64,000 bases of DNA from Rhodovulum sp. P5. GTDB taxonomy: Bacteria; Pseudomonadota; Alphaproteobacteria; Rhodobacterales; Rhodobacteraceae. Positions 1 through 8,201 of the stretch are shown in pieces. Each line of letters starts with the position of its first letter. Positions within the stretch are counted from its first letter, which is position 1. Both the position numbers and the translations under genes were made by a program. Location of the stretch: the NCBI RefSeq assembly GCF_002079305.1, contig NZ_CP015039.1, forward strand, positions 558,001-622,000, read 5' to 3'. The notes under the pieces are model-generated. The model searched no databases and was not told the DNA's origin. It was given only the letters and a program-made list of their open reading frames with translations.

Positions 1-879
1 CCGGCCAGCATCGAAGACCTGCTGCCGGTCTCGGGCCTGTTGCAGACCGCGATCGGGCTGGCGCTGCTGGCGCTGACCGGGCTGGTCTGGGCCCTGATCG
101 GCCGGCGCGCGGGCGTTCCGCTGCGCCTGTTCGGGCGAGAGATCCCGATGCCGAGCTTTCGGACCGCGGTGGGTTTGACGGGCGCGGTGGTGGCCGATCT
201 GGTCGCCTCGGGCATGGTGCTGCATATCATGTACCCCCCTGACCTGTCGGTGAATTTCGTCGAGTTCCTCGCGATCTTCGGGATTGCCATCAGCCTTGGC
301 ATCCTCAGCCATTCGCCCGGCGGCCTTGGCGTGTTCGAGGCCACGATCCTGACCGCGACCGGGGCCCACGGCCGCGCCGATGCACTGGCGGCGCTGATCC
401 TCTACCGGGCGGTCTATACCCTGTTGCCGTTTCTTCTGGCCGTCATCGCCGGGGCGGTGGTCGAGGCACATCGCAATCGCGGCGGTATTGCCTATGCCAG
501 GCGGCTGGTGGTCAGGGCCTTGCTGCCGCGTGTACCCGGCCTGACCATCGGTCTGACCCTTGTGGCGGGGGCCGTTCTGGTGCTCTCGGGCATCCGGGGG
601 CCGCACGGCCCGGCGATGGGCCTCTTGCGGGACAGCGTGCCGCCAATGGCGGTATCCGGCGCCCATGTTCTGGGTCTGGTCGCGGGCGCGCTGCTTTTGG
701 CGGCCGCGGCGGCGCAGTATTTTCGGGTAAAGTGCATAGGGGCCGTGACGGTGGGCCTGCTGTGCGTGGGGATTGGGGCGCTACTGTTGCAGGGCCTGAC
801 GGTGATGGCCGGTGCGCTGGTGGTCGGTGTTGCGGGGCCGCTCTGGCTGCTCCGCCGCCTGTGCCGATTGCGGGGGTGA
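1..879 (+). CDS. MprF-like (lysylphosphatidylglycerol synthase TM region) membrane protein, 5' end outside window
   Basis: The frame is open from the first base, so the start lies upstream of the window. The visible part is almost wholly hydrophobic, with about seven or eight membrane segments. It carries the SHSPGGLGVFEATIL signature typical of the MprF/YbhN flippase-like domain. The later part resembles the second membrane block of long MprF proteins, but the frame stops about where the cytosolic DUF2156 aminoacyl-transfer domain would begin, and no such domain follows before the next gene. The product is therefore probably a flippase-like membrane protein without lysyl-PG synthase activity, or a truncated MprF. 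Family membership is fairly sure; the lipid substrate is unknown. Confidence 0.75.
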   Translation, partial: PASIEDLLPVSGLLQTAIGLALLALTGLVWALIGRRAGVPLRLFGREIPMPSFRTAVGLTGAVVADLVASGMVLHIMYPPDLSVNFVEFLAIFGIAISLGILSHSPGGLGVFEATILTATGAHGRADALAALILYRAVYTLLPFLLAVIAGAVVEAHRNRGGIAYARRLVVRALLPRVPGLTIGLTLVAGAVLVLSGIRGPHGPAMGLLRDSVPPMAVSGAHVLGLVAGALLLAAAAAQYFRVKCIGAVTVGLLCVGIGALLLQGLTVMAGALVVGVAGPLWLLRRLCRLRG

Positions 880-903
880 CCGGCACCGGCAGGATCGGCT
901 GTG

Positions 904-1824
904 CTAGCCTGGGCGCTGCCGCGCGCGCAATTCTGCCTTGATCCTGTCGGCCATGAACTCGATGAACAGCCGGCTTTTCGGATCCTGATTTCGCTTGTGC
1001 GGGAACAGGCAGGCCAGTTGCGCATCGGGCGGCGGGGTCGCGGTGCAAACCGGCACAAGGGCGCCGCTGGCCAGATGCCCGGCCACGTCGAAGACAGGCT
1101 TCAGAACGATCCCGCACCCGTCCAGCGCCCATGCCGTCAGAACATCGCCGTCGTCGCAGGCATAGGGGCCCTTGACCTCGAACCGCTGGGGGCCTTCGGG
1201 CGTGCGCAAGGTCCAGCGGAATTCCGTCGAGCCGGGAAAGCGCAGAAGCAGGCAGTCATGCCCCTGCGCGACCAGATCGGCCCCGGTTTCGGGCATGCCC
1301 CGGCGTTCGATATAGGACGGCGCCGCACACAGGATCCGCGGGCAATCGGCCAACGCCCGGACGCGGAGGCCCGAATCCGGCAATGCGCCCAGGACGAAGC
1401 CGACATCCAACCCCTCCCCCCGCAAATCGACATTCCGGTCGGACAGGCGCAGGCGCACATGGATCTCGGGGTACAGGGCCTGAAAATGCACGACGTTCGG
1501 CGCGATCAGCCGCCGCCCCACCCCCAGCGGCGCCGAAACGAAGATCGACCCGCGCGGGTTCTGCGTGACCTCGTGCACCGCGGCCTCTGCCTCGTCCACG
1601 GCCTCGATCACCTGCACCGCCTTGGGATAATAGATGCGGCCCTGTTCGGTCGGCTGAATCGACCGCGTCGTGCGCACGAAAAGGCGAATGCCCAGATGCT
1701 TTTCCAACTCTGCGATACGCGAGGACGCGACCGCCGCGGAAACCTGCAAATCGCGCGCCGCCGCGGACATGTTGCCCAATTCGTAGACCCGGACGAACAT
1801 GCGGATGTTGTTGAGGTTGGTCAT
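904..1824 (-). CDS. LysR-family transcriptional regulator
   Basis: The 306-residue length is typical of the family. The N-terminal winged helix-turn-helix covers about residues 1-60 (NIRMFVRVYELGNMSAAARD, then VASSRIAELEKHLGIRLFVR). A periplasmic-binding-protein-like effector domain covers about 90-295. The gene is divergent from puuD across 100 bases that contain a direct repeat of TATCAG near 1864-1879, so control of urate oxidation is a reasonable inference from position only. No strong ribosome-binding site precedes the start, but the N-terminus matches the family. The stop lies close to the end of the convergent MprF-like gene. Confidence 0.88.
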   Translation of the reverse strand: MTNLNNIRMFVRVYELGNMSAAARDLQVSAAVASSRIAELEKHLGIRLFVRTTRSIQPTEQGRIYYPKAVQVIEAVDEAEAAVHEVTQNPRGSIFVSAPLGVGRRLIAPNVVHFQALYPEIHVRLRLSDRNVDLRGEGLDVGFVLGALPDSGLRVRALADCPRILCAAPSYIERRGMPETGADLVAQGHDCLLLRFPGSTEFRWTLRTPEGPQRFEVKGPYACDDGDVLTAWALDGCGIVLKPVFDVAGHLASGALVPVCTATPPPDAQLACLFPHKRNQDPKSRLFIEFMADRIKAELRARQRPG

Positions 1825-1924
1825 CGGCGATTATTCGGGACTTTTTGAAACTGATCGGGAGTATCAGGAATTATCAGAAAGCCCAGGCCGCGTATAGCTT
1901 GGCGCCAAAGCGAGGGAGACGCCC

Positions 1925-3166
1925 ATGTTCGATATGGCCCTGATCTGGGACTGGCTGGAATTCGCCGCGCGCTGGCTGCATCTGATCACCGGCATCGCGT
2001 GGATCGGGTCGTCCTTTTACTTCATCGCGCTGGACCTCGGCCTGACCAAAGCGCCCAACATGCCCCACGGCGTACTCGGCGAGGAGTGGCAGGTGCATGG
2101 CGGCGGTTTCTACCATATTCAGAAATACGCAGTCGCCCCCGACCACATGCCCGAACATCTGACATGGTTCAAATGGGAAGCCTACTGGACCTGGATATCC
2201 GGGATGATCCTGTTGGCCATCGTCTATTGGGTCGGGGCAGACCTGTTCCTGATCGACTACACAAAGATGGAACTGACCCAGTGGCAGGCGATCGGGCTGT
2301 CGGCGGCGTCGCTGACCATCGGCTGGATCTGTTACGACCTGCTGTGCCGCAGCCCGCTGGGCAAACGGCCGACGGTGCTGATGCTGATCCTGTTCGCGAT
2401 CATCGTGGTGATGGCGTGGGGCTATACGCAGGTCTTCACGGGTCGCGCCGCGCTGCTGCATCTGGGAGCCTTCACCGGCACGATCATGGTGGCCAATGTC
2501 TTTCTGGTCATCATGCCGAACCAGCGGATCGTGGTGGCGGATCTGAAGGCCGGGCGCGTGCCGGACGCCAAATACGGCCAGATCGCCAAGCTGCGCTCGA
2601 TGCACAACAATTACCTGACGCTGCCGGTGATCTTCCTGATGCTGTCGAACCACTATCCGCTGGCCTTCGCCAGCCAATACAACTGGCTGATCGCAAGCCT
2701 TGTGTTCCTGATGGGCGTGACGATCCGACATTACTTCAACACGATGCACGCCCGGCAGGGTCGCCCGAACTGGACATGGGCCGCCACGGCCATCGTCTTT
2801 GCCGCGATCATGGCGTTGTCGTCGGCACCGATGTTCAAGGGCGACCCCTATGCCGAAGAGGCCGCCCTGCCCTCCCATCTGGAACCAGTCGTCGCCGCGG
2901 CCGGGTTCGAGGAGGTGCGCGATATCGTGCAGGGCCGCTGTGCCATGTGCCACACCGCCGAACCGCTTTGGCCCGGCCTGCGCGTGCCGCCGAAACATGT
3001 CCGCTTCGACACCGACGCACAGATCGCCGCCCATGCGCGTGAGGTTTACCTGCAGGCGGGGTTGAGCCATGCCATGCCGCCGGGCAACGTCATGATGATG
3101 CAAGATGCCGAGCGGGCACAGATCGTTCGCTGGTATCGCGGGCTGTCTACTGCCCCGACATACTGA
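1925..3166 (+). CDS. puuD: Membrane urate hydroxylase with C-terminal cytochrome c domain
   Basis: This is an integral-membrane urate oxidase that converts urate to 5-hydroxyisourate in purine breakdown and is thought to pass electrons to the respiratory chain rather than to O2 directly. The N-terminal part has several membrane helices with conserved histidines and the family signature WLHLITGIAWIGSSFYFIAL. The C-terminal domain has a CAMCH haem c motif (C339, C342, H343) and a likely axial Met at 384 in SHAMPPGN. The 413-residue length fits PuuD. A GGGAG site precedes the ATG. The gene stands alone, divergent from a LysR regulator; other ureide-pathway genes are not in the window. Confidence 0.93.
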   Translation: MFDMALIWDWLEFAARWLHLITGIAWIGSSFYFIALDLGLTKAPNMPHGVLGEEWQVHGGGFYHIQKYAVAPDHMPEHLTWFKWEAYWTWISGMILLAIVYWVGADLFLIDYTKMELTQWQAIGLSAASLTIGWICYDLLCRSPLGKRPTVLMLILFAIIVVMAWGYTQVFTGRAALLHLGAFTGTIMVANVFLVIMPNQRIVVADLKAGRVPDAKYGQIAKLRSMHNNYLTLPVIFLMLSNHYPLAFASQYNWLIASLVFLMGVTIRHYFNTMHARQGRPNWTWAATAIVFAAIMALSSAPMFKGDPYAEEAALPSHLEPVVAAAGFEEVRDIVQGRCAMCHTAEPLWPGLRVPPKHVRFDTDAQIAAHAREVYLQAGLSHAMPPGNVMMMQDAERAQIVRWYRGLSTAPTY

Positions 3167-3340
3167 CACACAGGCCTGGCGGACCGCGCCTGCACCCGTG
3201 GGGGACGGATACAGACGCGGCCCGGAGCATACGCCCCGAAAAGCCCGCAGGGAACGGACCCGTCGCCGTATCCGCGGGACCCTGAATGTAATCCCGCCGA
3301 TATTTGTTAACCAACCTTACCCACAGATGCGGTCAATGCG

Positions 3341-3967
3341 TCACACCGTCAGGGCGGCAAGCAGCGGGGTCCACTGTGCGCGCATCGGCGCATAAAGCTT
3401 CTGGGGCTTGTCGAAGACGGTCAGCCCGACCTCGGCCAGGTCGCCATAGGCGACACGTTCCGCAATCGTCGCGACCGGCATTTGCCCCATCTTCTCGGCA
3501 AAGGCGGCAAGCCGGGTCGCATCGCGCCCCCGCGCACGCACGCGGTTGGCCACCAGTTCGACCCCGACCTTGCCCTTTCGGATGCGCTTGATCCCGTCGA
3601 TTTCCTTCAGGAACCGCCGCGTGGCATCGGCATCGAAGAACGACGGCAAGACGGGCACCACCACGGCCTTTGCCTCAGCCACCAACTGAGCAGCCGTTTC
3701 TTCGTAGAGAGACCCGGGCGCGTCCACGATGATCCAGTCGGTCCCTTTCGTACCCTTGCCCAGCATCGCGGGTTCCGACCAGTCCAGCGGGCGGATTTCC
3801 GGCACGTCTTCCGGCCGCCGCTTCAGCCAGCGCCACGATGATTTCTGCGGATCGGCATCGGCCAGCGCCACCTTCCAGCCACCGTCGGCCAACGCGGCCG
3901 CCAAGGTCACCGCAATCGTCGTTTTCCCGCAACCGCCCTTGCGATTGGCAATCAGAACGGTCTTCAT
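3341..3967 (-). CDS. Orphan ParA/MinD-type P-loop ATPase
   Basis: A 208-residue ParA-family ATPase. The deviant Walker A motif KGGCGKTT (residues 10-17) is at the N-terminus, followed by ADADPQKSS (switch region) and IIVDAPGS (Walker B region). The frame is open further upstream, but the ATG at 3967 is preceded by GGAGG seven bases away and starts directly on the beta-strand leading to the P-loop, so I chose it. There is no parB, parS-like site or replication gene beside it, so this is not the chromosomal parAB pair. Such orphans usually position a protein cargo on the nucleoid or at the pole; the cargo here is unknown. Confidence 0.85.
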   Translation of the reverse strand: MKTVLIANRKGGCGKTTIAVTLAAALADGGWKVALADADPQKSSWRWLKRRPEDVPEIRPLDWSEPAMLGKGTKGTDWIIVDAPGSLYEETAAQLVAEAKAVVVPVLPSFFDADATRRFLKEIDGIKRIRKGKVGVELVANRVRARGRDATRLAAFAEKMGQMPVATIAERVAYGDLAEVGLTVFDKPQKLYAPMRAQWTPLLAALTV

Positions 3968-4109
3968 CCCGTTTTCCTCCACCGCCACCTCGCGCCAACC
4001 ATACCCGATGGAAATGGCTATGCAATGTATATACGGACCTTGAACCCGACCGCTTGACAGGCCGAAGCAAGCAGGCCGATCATGTCGGGCATCTGAAGGG
4101 AGTTTGCCG

Positions 4110-4952
4110 GTGCCGGAAACCATTGTCGTCGCAACCGACCTGTCCCCCCGTGCCGACCGTGCCGTGCAGCGCGCCTTTCGCCTTGCGAACTGGCATGATG
4201 CCAAGCTGCTGCTTCTTTCGGTCATCGATGAAGCCCTGCCCGCCGAGATCGCGACCCAGATGGGCGAGGCCGCCGAACTGCGCCTTGCGCAATTTGCCGC
4301 CTCTGTCCCCTATTCGGGCGAGGTTTGCCACGACACCCGCGTGATCGTCGACGACCCGGCGCATGGCATCCCGGCGGTGGCTGCGGAAGCGGGGGCCGAT
4401 CTTCTGGTTCTCGGCCTGCATCGGCCGCGCCCCTTCCTCGACCTGCTACGCGAAACGACGATGGAGCGGATCGTGCGGCTCTGCCCCGTTCCGGTGCTGC
4501 TGGTCCATGACCCGGTCGATCACACCTACTCCACCGTGCTGGCCGCGCTTGACTTCAGCCCCGCCTCGACCGCTGCGACAGACCTTGCCGCGACCCTCGC
4601 CCCCGAGGCCGATCTTTTCGGCGTCCATGCCCTGCATATTCCCTATCACGGCTTCATCGCGCCGGTCGGCTCCGCCGGGGCCGAGGCGCCGTTTCACCGA
4701 GAGGCGGAAGACCGCCTTTCGGCATGGCGGAAGGACTCAGCCATAGCCGCGCGTCTGAAAGACGTCACCATCGCCGAAGGCGCCGCCCATCAGGTGCTGG
4801 CCGAACGGATCGCCGCGCTGAAACCGGACCTTCTGGCGCTTGGCGCCCATGGCCGCGCAGGGGCCGCGCCCTCGATCCTCGGCAGCCTTGCCAACGACAT
4901 GATCCGTGAACCACCCTGCGACGTGCTGATCGCGCGGCCCCAAAAGGTATAG
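4110..4952 (+). CDS. Tandem universal stress protein (two UspA domains)
   Basis: A 280-residue cytosolic protein with two Usp domains in tandem (about 1-140 and 145-280). The second carries the ATP-binding signature GAHGRAG followed by LGSLANDMI. The first has only a loose version (VLGLHRPRP), so nucleotide binding may be confined to the second. GTG at 4110 is seven bases after AGGGAG and is preferred over TTG at 4104, which would sit against the Shine-Dalgarno. A TTGACA hexamer lies at 4054-4059, but no convincing -10 follows. The neighbour upstream is the divergent ParA ATPase. The role is probably stress or energy-limitation survival. Confidence 0.88.
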   Translation: MPETIVVATDLSPRADRAVQRAFRLANWHDAKLLLLSVIDEALPAEIATQMGEAAELRLAQFAASVPYSGEVCHDTRVIVDDPAHGIPAVAAEAGADLLVLGLHRPRPFLDLLRETTMERIVRLCPVPVLLVHDPVDHTYSTVLAALDFSPASTAATDLAATLAPEADLFGVHALHIPYHGFIAPVGSAGAEAPFHREAEDRLSAWRKDSAIAARLKDVTIAEGAAHQVLAERIAALKPDLLALGAHGRAGAAPSILGSLANDMIREPPCDVLIARPQKV

Positions 4953-5017
4953 ATCACCGGCTGGGATCGTTTGGCGGTCGCCGTCTGAACAGCCCGGCCC
5001 ACCGACCGCAAACGAAA

Positions 5018-5044
5018 ATGGGGCGGGTCCAGGACCCGCCCCAT
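5018..5044. terminator. Bidirectional intrinsic terminator
   Basis: A near-perfect inverted repeat, ATGGGGCGGGTCC (5018-5030) and GGACCCGCCCCAT (5032-5044), lies between two convergent genes, the universal stress protein and the VPLPA-CTERM protein. An A-rich run precedes it on the plus strand, giving a T-rich tail for leftward transcripts. It is likely to end transcription from both sides. Confidence 0.75.
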
Positions 5045-5068
5045 TCAAGACGTTCAAAAGACTATGGA

Positions 5069-5842
5069 TCAACGCGTCGCGCGACGGCGGGAGACCACCA
5101 TGGCGCCCAGGCCGGTCACCAGAAGCACGCCACCCGCCGGCAGCGGGACCGGATCGGGGTTCGGGCCAACATAGCCGTCATACAGGAATTCCTGCGTGTT
5201 CAGCACAACCTGCGCTTCGTTCGCGTCGACAGAGTTGAGCCAGTCGATATCGCCGAATGCCGCAATCCGGCCAGCGCCGAGATCGGTTTCGTCCCAGCCA
5301 GCCGCCACGGCCCGGCCGGTCACATCGGACGACACCACGACGTTGCGGCCGCTGACACCCGAAATCTGACCCGGGGACGACGGAGGCCAGCCCACGGCCA
5401 GATCGGCGTCAAGGTTCCCGATGGCGTTCGCGTTGTAGGTGAAGGTGCCGGACACGTCACCAAAGCCGCCAACGGTCACATCGCCGGCCAGCAGGCTGGA
5501 ATCGATGATCCGTTCCACACTGTCATTCGCCGCTTCGCAGCAGGGACGTTCAAAGGTCAGGTAAAGCCCCCCGCCATTGGCGACGAAGTCAATCAGCTGG
5601 TCTTCAAGCGCCGTCCCGTAGGACGAGTTGTAGCTGAGCGACCAGACGGTGTCGAACACGCTCAGGTCAACCGGAACGCTCGAACGGCTCACATTCGTGA
5701 CCGTATCGCCCTGCCCTTCAAGGATGGTCTGCACTTCGTCCTGCGCATAGCCGCGATCGCCGAAAATCAGCACATTTGCTGCAGACGCAGCATTCGCGGT
5801 CAGGGCCAAGGCCGCGACCGCAGTCAAAGTCTTCTTGATCAT
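5069..5842 (-). CDS. Secreted VPLPA-CTERM sorting-domain protein
   Basis: A 257-residue exported protein. Residues 1-21 form a Sec signal peptide ending NAASA. The C-terminus has the VPLPA-CTERM tripartite signal: VPLPAG, a hydrophobic stretch LLVTGLGAMVV, then SRRRATR. In Rhodobacterales such tails are cut by a dedicated exosortase and the proteins are placed at the surface. The body (NVLIFGDRG, then a central GGGLYLTFE) looks like a Rossmann-type or glutamine-amidotransferase-like fold, with two adjacent cysteines (PCC) near residue 100; I do not recognise a function. GGAG lies upstream of the ATG. No exosortase gene is in the window. Confidence 0.85.
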   Translation of the reverse strand: MIKKTLTAVAALALTANAASAANVLIFGDRGYAQDEVQTILEGQGDTVTNVSRSSVPVDLSVFDTVWSLSYNSSYGTALEDQLIDFVANGGGLYLTFERPCCEAANDSVERIIDSSLLAGDVTVGGFGDVSGTFTYNANAIGNLDADLAVGWPPSSPGQISGVSGRNVVVSSDVTGRAVAAGWDETDLGAGRIAAFGDIDWLNSVDANEAQVVLNTQEFLYDGYVGPNPDPVPLPAGGVLLVTGLGAMVVSRRRATR

Positions 5843-6239
5843 AGATCTAACTCCATCTGTTTTCTGGATACAATGTACCCACCCCAGCGACAGATGCCGC
5901 CAATACGCGGCACAAGTCAGGGCCGATTTCTCGGCCTATCCCCACGTCAACGTTAACACCGGTTAAGGGGCCGGGAAACAGGAAAGTGATCGAAAATCAG
6001 CCACTTAAGGTTGCACTGTGGGGGCGGGATGCGCGCATTCGGTGAGGCCGTCGAAAACCTGATCGCAACGCGGAAGCCGGGCCTCCGTGCAGTTGGCGCA
6101 CAGGACCGGGGGGCCTAACGCCTCGGAACCACCCGATCGGCTTGCGGCAGCGCCAGTGGGGAACCATGATGCCAACGCGCTTGACACAAGCCGGGATGTC
6201 TCAAGAGCGGGCCTCAGGGAGCTATCGTGAGGATTTGTC
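5843..6239. other. Intergenic region upstream of two divergent VPLPA-CTERM loci
   Basis: About 400 bases with no credible coding frame. It must hold the promoters of the leftward VPLPA-CTERM gene and of the rightward decayed LamG gene. I see no clear sigma-70 pair, operator palindrome or repeat. Confidence 0.5.
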
Positions 6240-6505
6240 ATGCGCCACTTGATTGCTTCCGCTATTGCGGCAGCAGTCTTTTGCTCGGCGGCGTCAGTTT
6301 CGTTGGCACCAATCCCAGTTTCCTGAACGAAGCCTTCCTTGGCTATGTCGACAACGTCTTCATCTTCGACGAAGCGCTGTCCGACAGCGACCTTGACGCC
6401 TTCCGGCTGAACGGTGGGCCGTCGCAGGTGCCGCTTCCAGTCCCCGCCGCGCTTCTGCTCTCCGGGCTGGGCGTGGTCGCGCTTGCCGGGCGGCGCCGTG
6501 CCTGA
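6240..6505 (+). pseudogene. Decayed LamG-domain VPLPA-CTERM protein (internal deletion)
   Basis: The ATG at 6240, preceded by GAGG, opens a good signal peptide (MRHLIASAIAAAVFCSAAS) but reaches a stop after 28 codons, at about 6324-6326. A second frame overlapping it encodes the last part of a LamG/concanavalin-like domain (FLGYVDNVFIFDEALSDSDL) and then a VPLPA-CTERM tail (VPLPVPAALLLSGLGVVALA, then GRRRA). The two halves of one secreted protein are thus present in different frames with nearly all of the LamG domain missing. The simplest reading is an internal out-of-frame deletion around 6285-6315. A functional short protein starting at GTG 6227 is possible but would lack a signal peptide. 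Confidence 0.7.
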
Positions 6506-6538
6506 GTTTTCCCCGGCCAACCGGGCCGGGGCCGTTCG

Positions 6539-8146
6539 TCAGACCTGCATTTCCTTGGTCGCGGACAGCGTCAACTCCGGGTGGTCCCGCTGCACCCGGT
6601 CGATGTCCCATTGCAGCCGGGTCATGAAGACAGCATCGCCGTCATTGTCGGTGGCCATGTGCTGCTTGTTCTTCGCGGCGAAGGCATCGACCGCGGCCTT
6701 GTCCCCATGCACCCAGCGGGCAGAGGTGAACTGGGTTGGTTCGAACCGCACGGGCAGCCCGTATTCCAGTTCGATCCGGCTGGCCAGAACCTCGAATTGC
6801 AGGGCACCGACGACGCCCACGATAAAGCCCGAGCCCATCATCGGCTTGAACACCTTCGCGGCCCCTTCCTCGGCAAACTGCATCAGGGCCTTGTCCAGAT
6901 GCTTGGCCTTCATCGGGTCGCCCGCGCGGCAGTTTTTCAGCAGTTCCGGCGCGAAACTCGGGATGCCGGTGACCTTCAGCGCCTCGCCCTCGGTCAGGGT
7001 GTCACCGATGCGCAACTGCCCGTGGTTGGGGATGCCGATGATATCGCCCGCCCAGGCCTCTTCCGCCAGTTCCCGGTCAGAGGCCAGGAACAGCACCGGG
7101 TTCGACACCGTCATCGGTTTCTTCGACCGCACATGGGTCAGCTTCATGCCCCGCTTGAAATGGCCCGAGGCCATACGCAGGAACGCCACCCGGTCCCGGT
7201 GCTTGGGGTCCATGTTGGCCTGCACCTTGAAGACGAAACCGGCGACCTTGTCTTCCTCGGGCGCGATCTGGCGGGGTTCGGCGGCCTGTACCTGCGGTTC
7301 CGGCCCATAGGTGCCGATCCCGTCCATCAGTTCCTTGACGCCGAAGGAGTTGATCGCCGAGCCGAACCAGATCGGGGTCATATGCCCCTCCAGCACCGAT
7401 TGGGGGTCAAGCGCGGGCAACAGCTCGCGCGCCATCTCGACCTCTTCCAACAGCTTCACCAGCAGATGTTCGGGCACATGTTCGGCCAGCTTGGGGTCGT
7501 CCAGCCCCTCGATCTTGACCGACTCCGCCACCTTGTTCCGGTCGGCACGGTCCATCAGTTCCAGCCGGTTGTTCAGCATGTCGTAGCAGCCCAGGAAATC
7601 GGACCCCACACCGATGGGCCAGCTTGCCGGCGTGACGTCGATGGCCAGCATTTCCTGGATCTCGTCGATGATCTCGAACGTATCGCGGCTTTCGCGGTCC
7701 ATCTTGTTGCAGAAGGTCAGAATCGGCAGGTCGCGCAACCGGCAGACCTCGAACAGTTTCTGCGTCTGGCTTTCCACGCCCTTGGCCCCGTCGATCACCA
7801 TCACCGCGGCATCGACGGCGGTCAGCGTGCGATAGGTGTCTTCGCTGAAATCACTGTGGCCGGGCGTGTCGACAAGGTTGAAGCGGAACGTGCCATAGTC
7901 GAAGGACATGGCCGAGGCCGAGACCGAAATGCCCCGGTCCTTTTCCATCTGCATGAAGTCCGACCGCGTCCGCCGCGCCTCCCCCTTGGCGCGCACCTGC
8001 CCCGCCATCTGGATCGCGCCACCGTAAAGCAGGAACTTCTCGGTCAGCGTGGTCTTGCCGGCATCGGGGTGGCTGATGATGGCAAAGGTACGCCGCCGGG
8101 CAATTTCCGGCGGCAGTTGCGGGCGGTTTGTGGGCGCGTCGAGCAT
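6539..8146 (-). CDS. prfC: Peptide chain release factor 3
   Basis: RF3 is the translational GTPase that removes RF1/RF2 from the ribosome after peptide release. Of its 535 residues, the G domain has SHPDAGKTTL (G1), DTPGHSD (G3) and NKMD (G4). The switch I region ARRTRSDFMQMEKDRGISVS is the RF3-type effector loop rather than that of EF-G. The domain II and III remainder is full length. The frame is open further upstream, but the ATG at 8146 (MLDAPTNRP) begins just before the P-loop domain as in relatives. The gene is monocistronic, with 55 bases to the upstream pentapeptide gene. Confidence 0.96.
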   Translation of the reverse strand: MLDAPTNRPQLPPEIARRRTFAIISHPDAGKTTLTEKFLLYGGAIQMAGQVRAKGEARRTRSDFMQMEKDRGISVSASAMSFDYGTFRFNLVDTPGHSDFSEDTYRTLTAVDAAVMVIDGAKGVESQTQKLFEVCRLRDLPILTFCNKMDRESRDTFEIIDEIQEMLAIDVTPASWPIGVGSDFLGCYDMLNNRLELMDRADRNKVAESVKIEGLDDPKLAEHVPEHLLVKLLEEVEMARELLPALDPQSVLEGHMTPIWFGSAINSFGVKELMDGIGTYGPEPQVQAAEPRQIAPEEDKVAGFVFKVQANMDPKHRDRVAFLRMASGHFKRGMKLTHVRSKKPMTVSNPVLFLASDRELAEEAWAGDIIGIPNHGQLRIGDTLTEGEALKVTGIPSFAPELLKNCRAGDPMKAKHLDKALMQFAEEGAAKVFKPMMGSGFIVGVVGALQFEVLASRIELEYGLPVRFEPTQFTSARWVHGDKAAVDAFAAKNKQHMATDNDGDAVFMTRLQWDIDRVQRDHPELTLSATKEMQV

Positions 8147-8201
8147 GGGCGCGGATATAGGGGAGCGGGCGAGGGGAGGCAATCGGGATTGGGTGGAGCC
8201 G

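Noticed and set aside
1874..3169. Minus-strand open frame antisense to puuD
   Set aside because: Mirror frame of a clear membrane enzyme; translation is His/Gln/Asp-rich and non-globular.
3167..3340. Small gene or RNA between puuD and the ParA gene
   Set aside because: No coding frame with a ribosome-binding site, no cloverleaf and no stable hairpin seen; treated as a convergent spacer.
6227..6505. Intact short secreted protein starting at GTG 6227
   Set aside because: It has no signal peptide in this frame although it has an exosortase tail; the signal peptide is in the other frame at 6240.
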